From Sinorhizobium sp. 6-70 (lineage in GTDB: Bacteria; Pseudomonadota; Alphaproteobacteria; Rhizobiales; Rhizobiaceae): a DNA stretch of 64,000 nt. This document shows, piece after piece, positions 8,927 to 17,050 of this stretch (positions within the stretch are counted from its first letter, which is position 1; each line of letters starts with the position of its first letter). The stretch covers positions 62,001-126,000 of the forward strand of contig NZ_JASKLS010000018.1 in assembly GCF_030124375.1 (NCBI RefSeq). The letters run 5' to 3'. A program made the position numbers and the translations under genes. The notes beneath the pieces were generated by a model. It had not been told where the DNA came from. It did no database searches and was given only the letters and a program-made list of their open reading frames with translations.

Positions 8927-8940
8927 CCAAAGCGCTTTGG
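8927..8940. promoter_or_regulatory. Candidate AglR operator 1 (aglR side)
   Basis: CCAAAGCGCTTTGG is a perfect 14-base palindrome with the AAGCGCTT core typical of LacI-family operators. It sits immediately upstream of the aglR ribosome site, so binding would block aglR itself. Confidence 0.75.
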
Positions 8941-9085
8941 ATGCTCCTTTCATTTAGGATGTTCCGGTCAGCGCCCCCAATGTCCTCTACCACCCGTTCG
9001 GTGCCGGAAAAAGCGGAAAACCGTGTTTTCGCGGCGCAAAATGTTGATGCATAGCAATATCCACGTCGCATCGAGGCGAGCCGAA

Positions 9086-9099
9086 GGAAAGCGCTTGAC
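9086..9099. promoter_or_regulatory. Candidate AglR operator 2, overlapping a -35-like element
   Basis: GGAAAGCGCTTGAC contains the AAAGCGCTT core. Its right half overlaps TTGACT (9095-9100), a good -35 hexamer for the aglE promoter. No strong -10 is visible at 17 bases. Confidence 0.65.
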
Positions 9100-9131
9100 T
9101 CTTCGTCCGCGGCGATGATTTCTTAGCGAAC

Positions 9132-9145
9132 TCAAAGCGCTTTGA
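9132..9145. promoter_or_regulatory. Candidate AglR operator 3 (aglE side)
   Basis: TCAAAGCGCTTTGA is a perfect 14-base palindrome centred 46 bases from operator 2. It would lie just after the aglE transcription start if TTGACT 9095-9100 is the -35. Confidence 0.75.
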
Positions 9146-9206
9146 ATTGCGCGTAGATGATCCGCCCGCGGCGTAACGTCCGGGTTCATGTTGGGAGGAC
9201 GATAAC

Positions 9207-10565
9207 GTGAAGAGATCATTCCTGATGGGCGTGGCTGCGCTCGCCCTGGTAGTGGGGGCTGCCGATGCTGCCGAGCTGAAATTCAAGCCCGGCGAGGACT
9301 CCAAGTTCAACTGGGCGAGCTTCGAGGAGTTCAAGAAGGGTCACGACCTCAAGGGGCAGACGCTGACGATCTTCGGCCCTTGGCGCGGCGAGGACGAGGC
9401 GCTCTTCAAGAGCGTCTATGCTTACTTCGTCGAGGCGACCGGCGTTGATCTCAAGTATTCGTCCTCCGAGAACTACGAGCAGCAGATCGTCATCGACACG
9501 CAAGCCGGCAGCCCGCCGGACGTCGCAATCCTGCCGCAGCCGGGTCTCATCGCCGACCTTGCCTCGAAGGGCTACCTGACGCCGCTCGGCGACGAAACCA
9601 AGCAATGGTTGCTCGATAACTATGCCGCCGGTCAGTCCTGGGTCGACCTCTCCACCTACAACGGCAAGGACGGCAAAGCGGCGCTTTATGCATTCCCCTA
9701 CAAGATCGACGTGAAGTCGCTGGTATGGTACGTGCCGGAAAACTTCGAAGACGCCGGCTACGAAGTGCCGAAGACCATGGAAGAGCTGAAGGCGCTGACC
9801 GAAAAGATCGCCGCCGACGGCCAAAAGCCGTGGTGCATCGGTTTGGGTTCGGGCGGCGCGACCGGCTGGCCGGCGACCGACTGGGTCGAGGACTTGATGC
9901 TGCGCACGCAGCCGGCCGATGTCTACGACAAGTGGGTCAAGAACGAGATCCCGTTCACCGATCCGGCGGTCACCGGCGCATTGGACGAATTCGGCTGGTT
10001 CGCGCGTAACGACAAGTTCGTCGACGGCGGTGCTGCGGCTGTGGCCTCTGCTGACTTCCGTGACAGCCCGAAGGGCCTCTTCGCCTCGCCGCCGAAGTGC
10101 TACCTGCACCATCAGGCTTCGTTCATTCCGTCCTTCTTCCCGGAAGGCACGGTGATCGGCGAGGACGCCGATTTCTTCTACATGCCTCCCTATGAGAGCA
10201 AGAAGGACCTCGGCAATCCGGTGCTCGGCGCCGGCACGCTTGCGTTGATCACCAAGGACACGCCGGCCGCACGCGCCTTCATCGAATTCCTGAAGACGCC
10301 GATTGCGCACGAGGTCTGGATGGCCCAGACAAGCTTCCTGACGCCCTACAAGAGCGTCAACGTGGAGACTTACGGTAACCCGCCGCTGAAGAAGCAGGGC
10401 GAAATCCTGCTTAACGCCACGACCTTCCGTTTCGACGGGTCCGACCTGATGCCGGGCAAGATCGGTGCGGGCGCTTTCTGGACGGGCATGGTCGATTACG
10501 TAGGCGGCAAATCGTCTGCCGACGTCGCAGCCGGCGTGCAGAAGGCGTGGGACGCCATCAAGTAA
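9207..10565 (+). CDS. aglE: Alpha-glucoside ABC transporter substrate-binding protein AglE
   Basis: 452 residues with an N-terminal signal peptide (MKRSFLMGVAALALVVGAADA, cleaved after about residue 21). It is a family 1 extracellular solute-binding protein that captures trehalose, maltose, sucrose and similar alpha-glucosides in the periplasm. GTG 9207 follows GGGAGGA at 9192. It is the first gene of the agl operon. A 263-base gap holding a hairpin repeat separates it from aglF, which may lower expression of the permease genes relative to the binding protein. Confidence 0.93.
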   Translation: MKRSFLMGVAALALVVGAADAAELKFKPGEDSKFNWASFEEFKKGHDLKGQTLTIFGPWRGEDEALFKSVYAYFVEATGVDLKYSSSENYEQQIVIDTQAGSPPDVAILPQPGLIADLASKGYLTPLGDETKQWLLDNYAAGQSWVDLSTYNGKDGKAALYAFPYKIDVKSLVWYVPENFEDAGYEVPKTMEELKALTEKIAADGQKPWCIGLGSGGATGWPATDWVEDLMLRTQPADVYDKWVKNEIPFTDPAVTGALDEFGWFARNDKFVDGGAAAVASADFRDSPKGLFASPPKCYLHHQASFIPSFFPEGTVIGEDADFFYMPPYESKKDLGNPVLGAGTLALITKDTPAARAFIEFLKTPIAHEVWMAQTSFLTPYKSVNVETYGNPPLKKQGEILLNATTFRFDGSDLMPGKIGAGAFWTGMVDYVGGKSSADVAAGVQKAWDAIK

Positions 10566-10594
10566 GATCAAATAAAGACGGCGGACGATGCCTA

Positions 10595-10699
10595 CTGCAT
10601 GTTTCCTTAAATCGTTGCCGATTTAAGGGTGAAAACATGCAGCAACTCGAAGTGCTACAGCGTCCTTTGCGCGTCTGATAAGACGCGCGGCGCTGTAGA
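10595..10699 (+). repeat. Second-family mosaic palindromic repeat, copy A
   Basis: Two hairpins in tandem. The first is CTGCATGTTTCCTTAAATCG paired with the segment ending in AAACATGCAG. The second is CTACAGCG...GCGCGTCTGATAAGACGCGC...CGCTGTAG. The segment is nearly identical to 34661-34763. It lies inside the agl operon between aglE and aglF, so it is transcribed. Confidence 0.85.
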
Positions 10700-10828
10700 T
10701 CGTCCGCCGCTCCTTCGTTTCCGGATTGCCTCAGCAATCGGGGTAATCCCAATCAAGAGCGGTAGCCGCCATCACACAATGCGCTTGGAGATCCTGCTCC
10801 GGAGCGCGTTTAAGGGGAGGGATGTGTC

Positions 10829-11839
10829 ATGCAGCAGCTACTCGCTGCCATTTTGACGATGATTGCCGGTGTCCTGGCTTGCGCAGCCTACTTCTGGGGC
10901 ACCAATTTCATTCTCGACCGGATTTTCCCATCGAAGGGCCTCTCCGGTAAGGCCGCGTCCCGCAACCTGCGCATCACCAACGCCATCAGACCCTGGCTAT
11001 TTCTGGCGCCTGCATTGTTCGCGCTGACGATCTATCTCCTCTATCCGGTGGTCGAATCCGTGTGGCTCAGCCTTCATGACCGCGGCGGCCAGAATTTCGT
11101 TGGCGCGCGCAATTACGGCTGGATGATGAATGACGGGGAATTCCGCCAGTCGATCTTCAACAATTTCCTCTGGCTGCTCGTCGTGCCTGCGCTGTCCACC
11201 TTCTTCGGCCTGGTGATTGCCGCGCTCACCGATCGCATCTGGTGGGGCAATATCGCCAAGACGCTGATCTTCATGCCGATGGCAATCTCCTTCGTCGGCG
11301 CGGCCGTCATCTGGAAGTTCATCTATGACTACCGTGCGGAGGGAACAGAGCAGATCGGGCTCTTGAATGCCATCGTCGTCGCCCTAGGCGGCGCGCCGCA
11401 GGCTTGGATCACGCTGCCTTTCTGGAACAATTTCTTCCTCATGGTCATCCTCATCTGGATCCAGACCGGATTTGCGATGGTCATCCTTTCCGCGGCCCTG
11501 CGCGGCATACCGGAGGAGACCATCGAGGCTGCGGTGATCGACGGCGCCAATGGCTGGCAGATCTTCTTCAAGATCATGGTGCCGCAGATCTGGGGCACGA
11601 TCGCCGTCGTCTGGACCACCATCACAATCCTGGTGCTCAAGGTTTTCGACATCGTCCTGGCGATGACGAACGGGCAATGGCAGAGCCAGGTGCTCGCCAA
11701 CCTCATGTTCGACTGGATGTTCCGCGGTGGCGGGGACTTCGGCCGCGGCGCGTCGATTGCCGTGGTGATCATGATTCTCGTCGTCCCGATCATGATCTGG
11801 AACATCCGCAACGCGGCCAAGGAAATGAGGAGCCACTGA
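10829..11839 (+). CDS. aglF: Alpha-glucoside ABC transporter permease AglF
   Basis: 336 residues; a MalF-type inner-membrane permease. It has an extra N-terminal membrane segment (about residues 4-24) before the usual six, and the EAA loop region is around ALRGIPEETIEAAVIDGANG. ATG 10829 follows GGGGAGGG. It overlaps no neighbour; aglG starts 1 base after its stop. With AglG it forms the membrane channel energised by AglK. Confidence 0.93.
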   Translation: MQQLLAAILTMIAGVLACAAYFWGTNFILDRIFPSKGLSGKAASRNLRITNAIRPWLFLAPALFALTIYLLYPVVESVWLSLHDRGGQNFVGARNYGWMMNDGEFRQSIFNNFLWLLVVPALSTFFGLVIAALTDRIWWGNIAKTLIFMPMAISFVGAAVIWKFIYDYRAEGTEQIGLLNAIVVALGGAPQAWITLPFWNNFFLMVILIWIQTGFAMVILSAALRGIPEETIEAAVIDGANGWQIFFKIMVPQIWGTIAVVWTTITILVLKVFDIVLAMTNGQWQSQVLANLMFDWMFRGGGDFGRGASIAVVIMILVVPIMIWNIRNAAKEMRSH

Positions 11840-11840
11840 G

Positions 11841-12986
11841 ATGACCCCAGCCACGCGCTCCCCGCTGATGTGGGCCGTCCATCTCTCGGTGCTTCTCATC
11901 GTCGCTCTCTGGACGATGCCGACCGCCGGCCTCCTGATTTCGTCGCTGCGCGACAAGGACCAACTCGCCGTTTCCGGATGGTGGACGGCTCTTGCCACTT
12001 CGTCGCGCAATGATGTCGCGCGCGCCCCGTCGGCCGACAGCCAGGTCGAACGTGATGGCAAGTTCGTCATCTCCGGTAACGTTCTCGACGGTCAGGCCGG
12101 GCAGATCTCGGCCTTCGGCTTCTCCAGCCGCGAACCGGCGGCGTTCAAGGCCGGTGAGACCGCGGAACTGACCGGCGGCGAGAAGCTGACGGTGCAGGCG
12201 GACGGCACCTTCGAAATCGTCTCCGATACGAGGATGGAAGGCTCGCGCGGCCAGCGCATCTTCTTCACCGCCGCGGCACCACCGCGTTTCACCCTCGACA
12301 ACTACAAAGAGGTGCTGACTGCGGAGGGCATCGGTGCGTCCTTCATCAACTCGCTGACGGTTGCCGTTCCATCGACGGTCATCCCGATTCTGATCGCTGC
12401 TTTTGCAGCCTATGCCCTGGCCTGGATGCCGTTTCCGGGGCGCGCAATCCTGATCGCCGTGGTCGTCGGGCTGCTGGTCGTGCCGTTGCAGATGTCGCTC
12501 ATTCCGCTCTTGAAGCTCTACAACGGCGTTGGCGCATTCTTCGGTGTCCCGGCCAAGACCTATATGGGCATCTGGCTCGCCCATACCGGCTTCGGTCTCC
12601 CACTGGCGATCTATCTCCTGCGCAACTATATGGCCGGCCTGCCGCGCGAGATCATGGAATCCGCGCGCGTCGACGGCGCCAGCGATTTCGACATCTTCGT
12701 CAAGATCATCCTGCCATTGTCTTTCCCGGCGCTCGCATCCTTCGCGATCTTCCAGTTCCTCTGGACCTGGAACGATCTCCTGGTCGCGATCGTCTTTCTC
12801 GGTACCGGCCAGGACCAGCTCGTGCTGACGGGGCGGCTGGTCAACCTGCTCGGCTCTCGCGGCGGCAACTGGGAAATCCTCACCGCTTCCGCCTTCATCA
12901 CCATCGTCGTTCCTCTGATCGTCTTCTTCGCCCTGCAGCGCTATCTCGTGCGCGGTCTGCTCGCGGGATCCGTCAAGGGCGGCTGA
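11841..12986 (+). CDS. aglG: Alpha-glucoside ABC transporter permease AglG
   Basis: 381 residues against about 280 for most MalG-type permeases. After the first membrane segment (about 10-32) there is an insert of roughly 110 residues (about 40-150), polar and beta-rich in appearance, predicted periplasmic. The remaining five segments and the EAA motif (GLPREIMESARVDGASDFD) are normal. The insert is, from memory, a feature of the AglG subfamily and may contact AglE. It is followed 30 bases later by aglA. Confidence 0.93.
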   Translation: MTPATRSPLMWAVHLSVLLIVALWTMPTAGLLISSLRDKDQLAVSGWWTALATSSRNDVARAPSADSQVERDGKFVISGNVLDGQAGQISAFGFSSREPAAFKAGETAELTGGEKLTVQADGTFEIVSDTRMEGSRGQRIFFTAAAPPRFTLDNYKEVLTAEGIGASFINSLTVAVPSTVIPILIAAFAAYALAWMPFPGRAILIAVVVGLLVVPLQMSLIPLLKLYNGVGAFFGVPAKTYMGIWLAHTGFGLPLAIYLLRNYMAGLPREIMESARVDGASDFDIFVKIILPLSFPALASFAIFQFLWTWNDLLVAIVFLGTGQDQLVLTGRLVNLLGSRGGNWEILTASAFITIVVPLIVFFALQRYLVRGLLAGSVKGG

Positions 12987-13016
12987 CAGATTTCAGGACA
13001 AGGACCTTCTACACGA

Positions 13017-14672
13017 ATGAATATGACAGCAACGACCGATTCCATCCTCAAGCCCGACAGGGATTGGTGGCGTGGGGCGGTGATCTACCAGATCTACCCG
13101 CGCTCCTTTCAGGACACCAACGGCGATGGCATCGGCGACCTCAACGGCATCACCGCCCGGCTGCCGTATGTCGCGGCGCTCGGCGTCGATGCGATCTGGA
13201 TTTCGCCCTTCTTCACCTCGCCGATGAGGGACTTCGGTTATGACGTTTCCAACTACAGGGATGTCGATCCGATCTTCGGCAAGCTCGAGGATTTCGACGC
13301 GCTGATCGCCGAGGCGCATCGGCTCGGCCTGCGGGTCATGATCGATCTCGTCCTGTCGCACACGTCCGATCGGCATCCCTGGTTCGCCGAAAGCCGGTCG
13401 AGCCGCAACAACGCCAAGGCCGACTGGTACGTCTGGGCCGATTCCAAGCCCGACGGAACCCCGCCCAACAATTGGCTGTCGATCTTCGGCGGCTCGGCCT
13501 GGGCTTGGGATCCGACGCGGCTGCAATATTACCTGCACAACTTTCTGACCTCGCAGCCGGACCTCAACCTGCACAATCCGCAGGTGCAGGAGGCGCTGCT
13601 TGCCGTCGAACGCTTCTGGCTCGAGCGCGGCGTCGACGGCTTCCGGCTCGACACCATCAACTTCTATTTCCACGACAAGCAATTGCGCGACAATCCGGCA
13701 TTGGTGCCGGAGCGACGCAATGCCTCGACGGCACCGGCGGTCAATCCGTACAATTACCAGGAACACCTCTACGACAAGAACCAGCCGGAAAACCTCGAAT
13801 TCCTCAAGCGCTTCCGGGCGGTGATGGACGAATTTCCGGCAATCGCCGCCGTCGGCGAAGTTGGCGACAGCCAGCGCGGGCTTGAGATCGCCGGCGAATA
13901 CACCTCCGGCGGCGACAAGATGCATATGTGCTATGCCTTCGAGTTTCTGGCGCCCGATCCCTTGGCGCCGCGCCGCGTGGCCGAGGTGCTGCTTGATTTT
14001 CAGAAGGCGGCGCCCGAAGGGTGGGCCTGCTGGGCATTCTCCAACCATGATGTCGTCCGGCACGCCAGCCGCTGGGCCGACGGCGTCAGCGATTACGGCG
14101 CCCACGCCAAGTTGCTGGCAAGCCTTTTGATGTCGCTGCGGGGCTCGGTTTGCATCTATCAGGGTGAGGAACTGGCGCTGCCAGAAGCGGAGCTTGCCTA
14201 CGAGGATCTCCAGGATCCTTACGGCATCCAGTTCTGGCCCGACTTCAAGGGCCGCGACGGTTGCCGCACGCCGATGGTATGGGAGAGCATGCCGGACGGC
14301 GGGTTCAGCGACACCAGGCCGTGGCTGCCGGTTCCCGAGAACCACCTGGCCCAGGCCGTCGCCGTTCAGGAGGCCGATCCGGCCTCCGTCATGCAGCACT
14401 ATCGTCGCTTCCTGCACTTCAGGAAGGCGCATCCGGCTTTTGCAAAGGGCGCGATCGAGTTTTTCGAGACTGAGGCGCCGCTTCTTGGTTTCCTGCGCAC
14501 ACATGGTAATGAGAAACTGCTCTGCCTGTTCAACATGAGCGAAGGGCTCGCGACGGCGAACGTGCCGACCGAACCGCTGGAACCGCTCGAAGGACACGGT
14601 TTCGTTTCGGAGATGAAGGACAACACGATCAATCTTCCGGGCTGGGGCGCGTTCTTTGCGCGTCTGGCCTAA
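13017..14672 (+). CDS. aglA: Alpha-glucosidase AglA (GH13)
   Basis: 551 residues, a cytoplasmic glycoside hydrolase family 13 enzyme that hydrolyses imported alpha-glucosides to glucose. The catalytic triad is visible: nucleophile D212 in GFRLDTINF, acid/base E281 in AVGEVGD and transition-state stabiliser D345 in FSNHDVVR. The N-terminal WWRGAVIYQIYPRSFQDTNG is typical of oligo-1,6-/alpha-glucosidases. There is no signal peptide. It sits inside the agl operon between permease and ATPase genes, so uptake and hydrolysis are co-expressed. Confidence 0.95.
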   Translation: MNMTATTDSILKPDRDWWRGAVIYQIYPRSFQDTNGDGIGDLNGITARLPYVAALGVDAIWISPFFTSPMRDFGYDVSNYRDVDPIFGKLEDFDALIAEAHRLGLRVMIDLVLSHTSDRHPWFAESRSSRNNAKADWYVWADSKPDGTPPNNWLSIFGGSAWAWDPTRLQYYLHNFLTSQPDLNLHNPQVQEALLAVERFWLERGVDGFRLDTINFYFHDKQLRDNPALVPERRNASTAPAVNPYNYQEHLYDKNQPENLEFLKRFRAVMDEFPAIAAVGEVGDSQRGLEIAGEYTSGGDKMHMCYAFEFLAPDPLAPRRVAEVLLDFQKAAPEGWACWAFSNHDVVRHASRWADGVSDYGAHAKLLASLLMSLRGSVCIYQGEELALPEAELAYEDLQDPYGIQFWPDFKGRDGCRTPMVWESMPDGGFSDTRPWLPVPENHLAQAVAVQEADPASVMQHYRRFLHFRKAHPAFAKGAIEFFETEAPLLGFLRTHGNEKLLCLFNMSEGLATANVPTEPLEPLEGHGFVSEMKDNTINLPGWGAFFARLA

Positions 14673-14746
14673 GCATCTTCAGGCGAAGCGGACGCTGGTT
14701 CGCATGAAGAAAATGTATTGTGAAGAGACAGCGAGGGGAGGGTGCG

Positions 14747-15835
14747 ATGACAGGCCTGCTGCTTAAAGATATCCGCAAGTCCTATGGGGCCGTTGATGTC
14801 ATTCACGGCATCAACCTCGACATCAAGCAGGGCGAGTTCATCGTCTTCGTAGGACCGTCGGGCTGCGGGAAATCGACCCTGCTGAGGATGATCGCCGGCC
14901 TTGAGGAGATAACGGGCGGCGACATGTTCATCGACGGCGACCGGGTCAACGATGTGCCGCCATCGAAGCGCGGCATCGCCATGGTATTCCAGTCCTACGC
15001 GCTCTACCCGCACATGACGGTCTACGACAACATGGCCTTTGGCATGCGGATCGCCAAGGAGTCGAAGGAGGAGATCGACCGCCGCGTGCGCTCGGCGGCG
15101 GAAATCCTCCAGCTCACGACCTATCTCGACCGTTTGCCAAAGGCGCTCTCCGGCGGCCAGCGTCAGCGCGTCGCGATCGGGCGGGCGATTTGCCGAGATC
15201 CCAAGGTCTTCCTTTTCGACGAGCCGCTTTCCAACCTCGACGCTGCTCTTCGCGTCGCCACGCGGATCGAAATCGCCAAGCTCAACGAGCAGATGGCCGA
15301 TACGACAATGATCTATGTTACCCATGACCAGGTGGAAGCGATGACGCTTGCTGATCGCATCGTCGTGCTTTCTGCAGGTCATATCGAGCAGGTCGGCGCG
15401 CCGCTCGAACTTTATGAGCGCCCGGCGAACCTTTTTGTCGCCCGCTTCATCGGCTCGCCGGCAATGAACATCATCCCTTCGACGGTCGCTGCCACCGGCC
15501 CGCAGACGACCGTGACACTCGCAGGCGGCAAGTCGGTGACGCTCGACATAACCACGAACGCTTCCGAGAAAGGAAAGAAGGCGAGCTTCGGCGTGAGGCC
15601 GGAAGACCTCCAGGCGACGCAGTCCGAAGACTTCCTGTTCGAAGGAACGGTTTCGATCGTTGAGGCGCTCGGTGAAGTAACCCTGCTCTATATCGAGGGA
15701 CTGGTCGAAAACGAGCCGCTCATCGCCAAGATCCCGGGCATCCCGCAGGTCAACCGGGGAGACAAGGTGCGCTTCACCGCAGACAAGGCGAAGCTTCACC
15801 TCTTCGATGCCGAAGGACGGAGCTATCGCGCCTAG
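14747..15835 (+). CDS. aglK: Alpha-glucoside ABC transporter ATPase AglK
   Basis: 362 residues of the MalK/UgpC class. Walker A GPSGCGKST at 36-44, signature LSGGQ at 134-138, Walker B around FLFDEPLSNLD, switch H in YVTHDQVEAM, and a C-terminal TOBE regulatory domain. ATG 14747 follows GGGGAGGG; an upstream GTG at 14720 would place the ribosome site inside the coding region. It is the last gene of the operon, with a strong terminator 75 bases downstream. Confidence 0.93.
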   Translation: MTGLLLKDIRKSYGAVDVIHGINLDIKQGEFIVFVGPSGCGKSTLLRMIAGLEEITGGDMFIDGDRVNDVPPSKRGIAMVFQSYALYPHMTVYDNMAFGMRIAKESKEEIDRRVRSAAEILQLTTYLDRLPKALSGGQRQRVAIGRAICRDPKVFLFDEPLSNLDAALRVATRIEIAKLNEQMADTTMIYVTHDQVEAMTLADRIVVLSAGHIEQVGAPLELYERPANLFVARFIGSPAMNIIPSTVAATGPQTTVTLAGGKSVTLDITTNASEKGKKASFGVRPEDLQATQSEDFLFEGTVSIVEALGEVTLLYIEGLVENEPLIAKIPGIPQVNRGDKVRFTADKAKLHLFDAEGRSYRA

Positions 15836-15909
15836 TTTATGCCACCGGTGGTGCGGCGGAATCGGGGAAAGAGCGCGCGCTTCAGTTAGGTAGATTTAAC
15901 CATATCTCA

Positions 15910-15936
15910 CCCGTCCGGCGCTGCCGGACGGGTTTT
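15910..15936 (+). terminator. Rho-independent terminator of agl operon
   Basis: A perfect 10-base stem CCCGTCCGGC / GCCGGACGGG with a 3-base loop (GCT), followed by TTTT. Confidence 0.85.
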
Positions 15937-16019
15937 CCGCATGTGCCTGGCAAGCCAAACTCTCTGTTAAATTTCATGGGTTAGCGTGGCCGCAGATTGA
16001 AATGCGAAAGGCGAATTCG

Positions 16020-16418
16020 ATGAGCGGCGCGGCCCAGCACTTCCTCAACAAGGAAGAGTCCTTCATGTACGATCGGGAAGCGAATTTCCCAATGGAGGAC
16101 ACTCGCAACGAGGCGCGCATCGAATTCACCGAGAAGGGCATGCAGCACCTCTCGTCTCGCCGCTGCGAGATCATCAAGCTTTCCAAAAGCAGCGCACTCA
16201 TAGGCATCATGACGCAGTTCCAATTGCCGCGGAACTTCTATCTCGATATCCCGAGCGCGCGCATCCCCTTGATTGGGTGCCTGCTCAAGCGTGTCCACGG
16301 CAACAATATCATCGAAGCTCGCTTCCTGCGGCTTTTGACAGATCGCGATCTGAACCGGATTTTCGTCTACAGCACGCATCCGAACCACCGCAATCGCACG
16401 CTCGATATCTATCGCTGA
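16020..16418 (+). CDS. Small PilZ-like protein
   Basis: 132 residues. The body (HLSSRRCEIIKLSKSSALIG, then LPRNFYLDIP and IEARFLRLL) has the pattern of small rhizobial PilZ-like domains: C-x-I-x-x-L-S, LP-x-x-F-x-L and a final beta strand. However, the RxxxR c-di-GMP-binding motif is not clearly present, so nucleotide binding is doubtful. ATG 16020 is chosen because AAAGG lies 8 bases upstream; ATG 16002 (+6 residues) is the alternative. Function unknown. Confidence 0.65.
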   Translation: MSGAAQHFLNKEESFMYDREANFPMEDTRNEARIEFTEKGMQHLSSRRCEIIKLSKSSALIGIMTQFQLPRNFYLDIPSARIPLIGCLLKRVHGNNIIEARFLRLLTDRDLNRIFVYSTHPNHRNRTLDIYR

Positions 16419-16548
16419 CGGTGAAAACGTGCGCCGTGTCTGGCGCTCGTGTGTGCATTGCACTGCGTCTTGACGGGATTAACTGCCTCGTCAAGACTCG
16501 AGCTGTGGCAACTCTCAAATCGACTGCGATTGAAGTGAGAGGACCGTT

Positions 16549-16914
16549 ATGCAGCGACCCTATCGGCTTTCTTGTCATTGCGCCGACATCTGCGTCGAAG
16601 TCGACGCTGAACTATCGCGGTTGCTCGAATGCAATTGCTCGACGTGCCGGCGTTCCGGTTTCCTGCATTGGAAGGTGGATGCCGCCGCTGTCAGGCTGAT
16701 CACCGAAAAGCGCCGCCTGTCGAGCTACATCTGGCGCGGCATCGCCGAAGGCCATCACTTCTGCCCGACATGTGGCACCGCGATCATGCGAAGCGGCTAT
16801 CCGGGCGACCGCGTTTCGCTCAACGCCCGCTGCATCGAGGGCGTCGATGTATTCACGCTCGAAATCGAACGGTACGACGGCCGAAACGATATGCCTCCGG
16901 GACCGCTCCCGTAG
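16549..16914 (+). CDS. GFA (CENP-V/glutathione-dependent formaldehyde-activating) family zinc protein
   Basis: 121 residues. Zinc ligands follow the family pattern: C9-x-C11, C28-x-C30-x-x-C33 and C72-x-x-C75-G. Members bind two zinc ions with a beta-tent fold; some are proposed to handle S-(hydroxymethyl)glutathione, but the biochemical role of most is unproven. It stands alone between the PilZ-like gene and a RIME-like repeat. The ATG at 16549 follows GAGAGGA. Confidence 0.85.
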   Translation: MQRPYRLSCHCADICVEVDAELSRLLECNCSTCRRSGFLHWKVDAAAVRLITEKRRLSSYIWRGIAEGHHFCPTCGTAIMRSGYPGDRVSLNARCIEGVDVFTLEIERYDGRNDMPPGPLP

Positions 16915-16942
16915 CTGAACGGCAGCAGATGTCCGACGTCGC

Positions 16943-17050
16943 TCTAGAGCAATTCCAGGAAAAGTGTGTAACGGTTTTCCGTCCGGAATTGCGTAGTTTC
17001 AACGAGTTAGATCATTTCACTGTTTCAATGAAACAATGAAATGATCTAGA
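16943..17050 (+). repeat. RIME-like intergenic palindromic repeat, copy 3
   Basis: About 108 bases, the best-preserved copy. It begins TCTAGAGCAATTCC and ends ATGATCTAGA, so both edges carry a CTAGA box, and contains two internal hairpins as in 4634-4738. It lies between convergent genes and contributes the TAG stop of edd. Confidence 0.88.

Noticed and set aside
12993..14597. 534-codon open frame on the minus strand
   Set aside because: It is antisense to aglA, which shows the complete GH13 catalytic triad.
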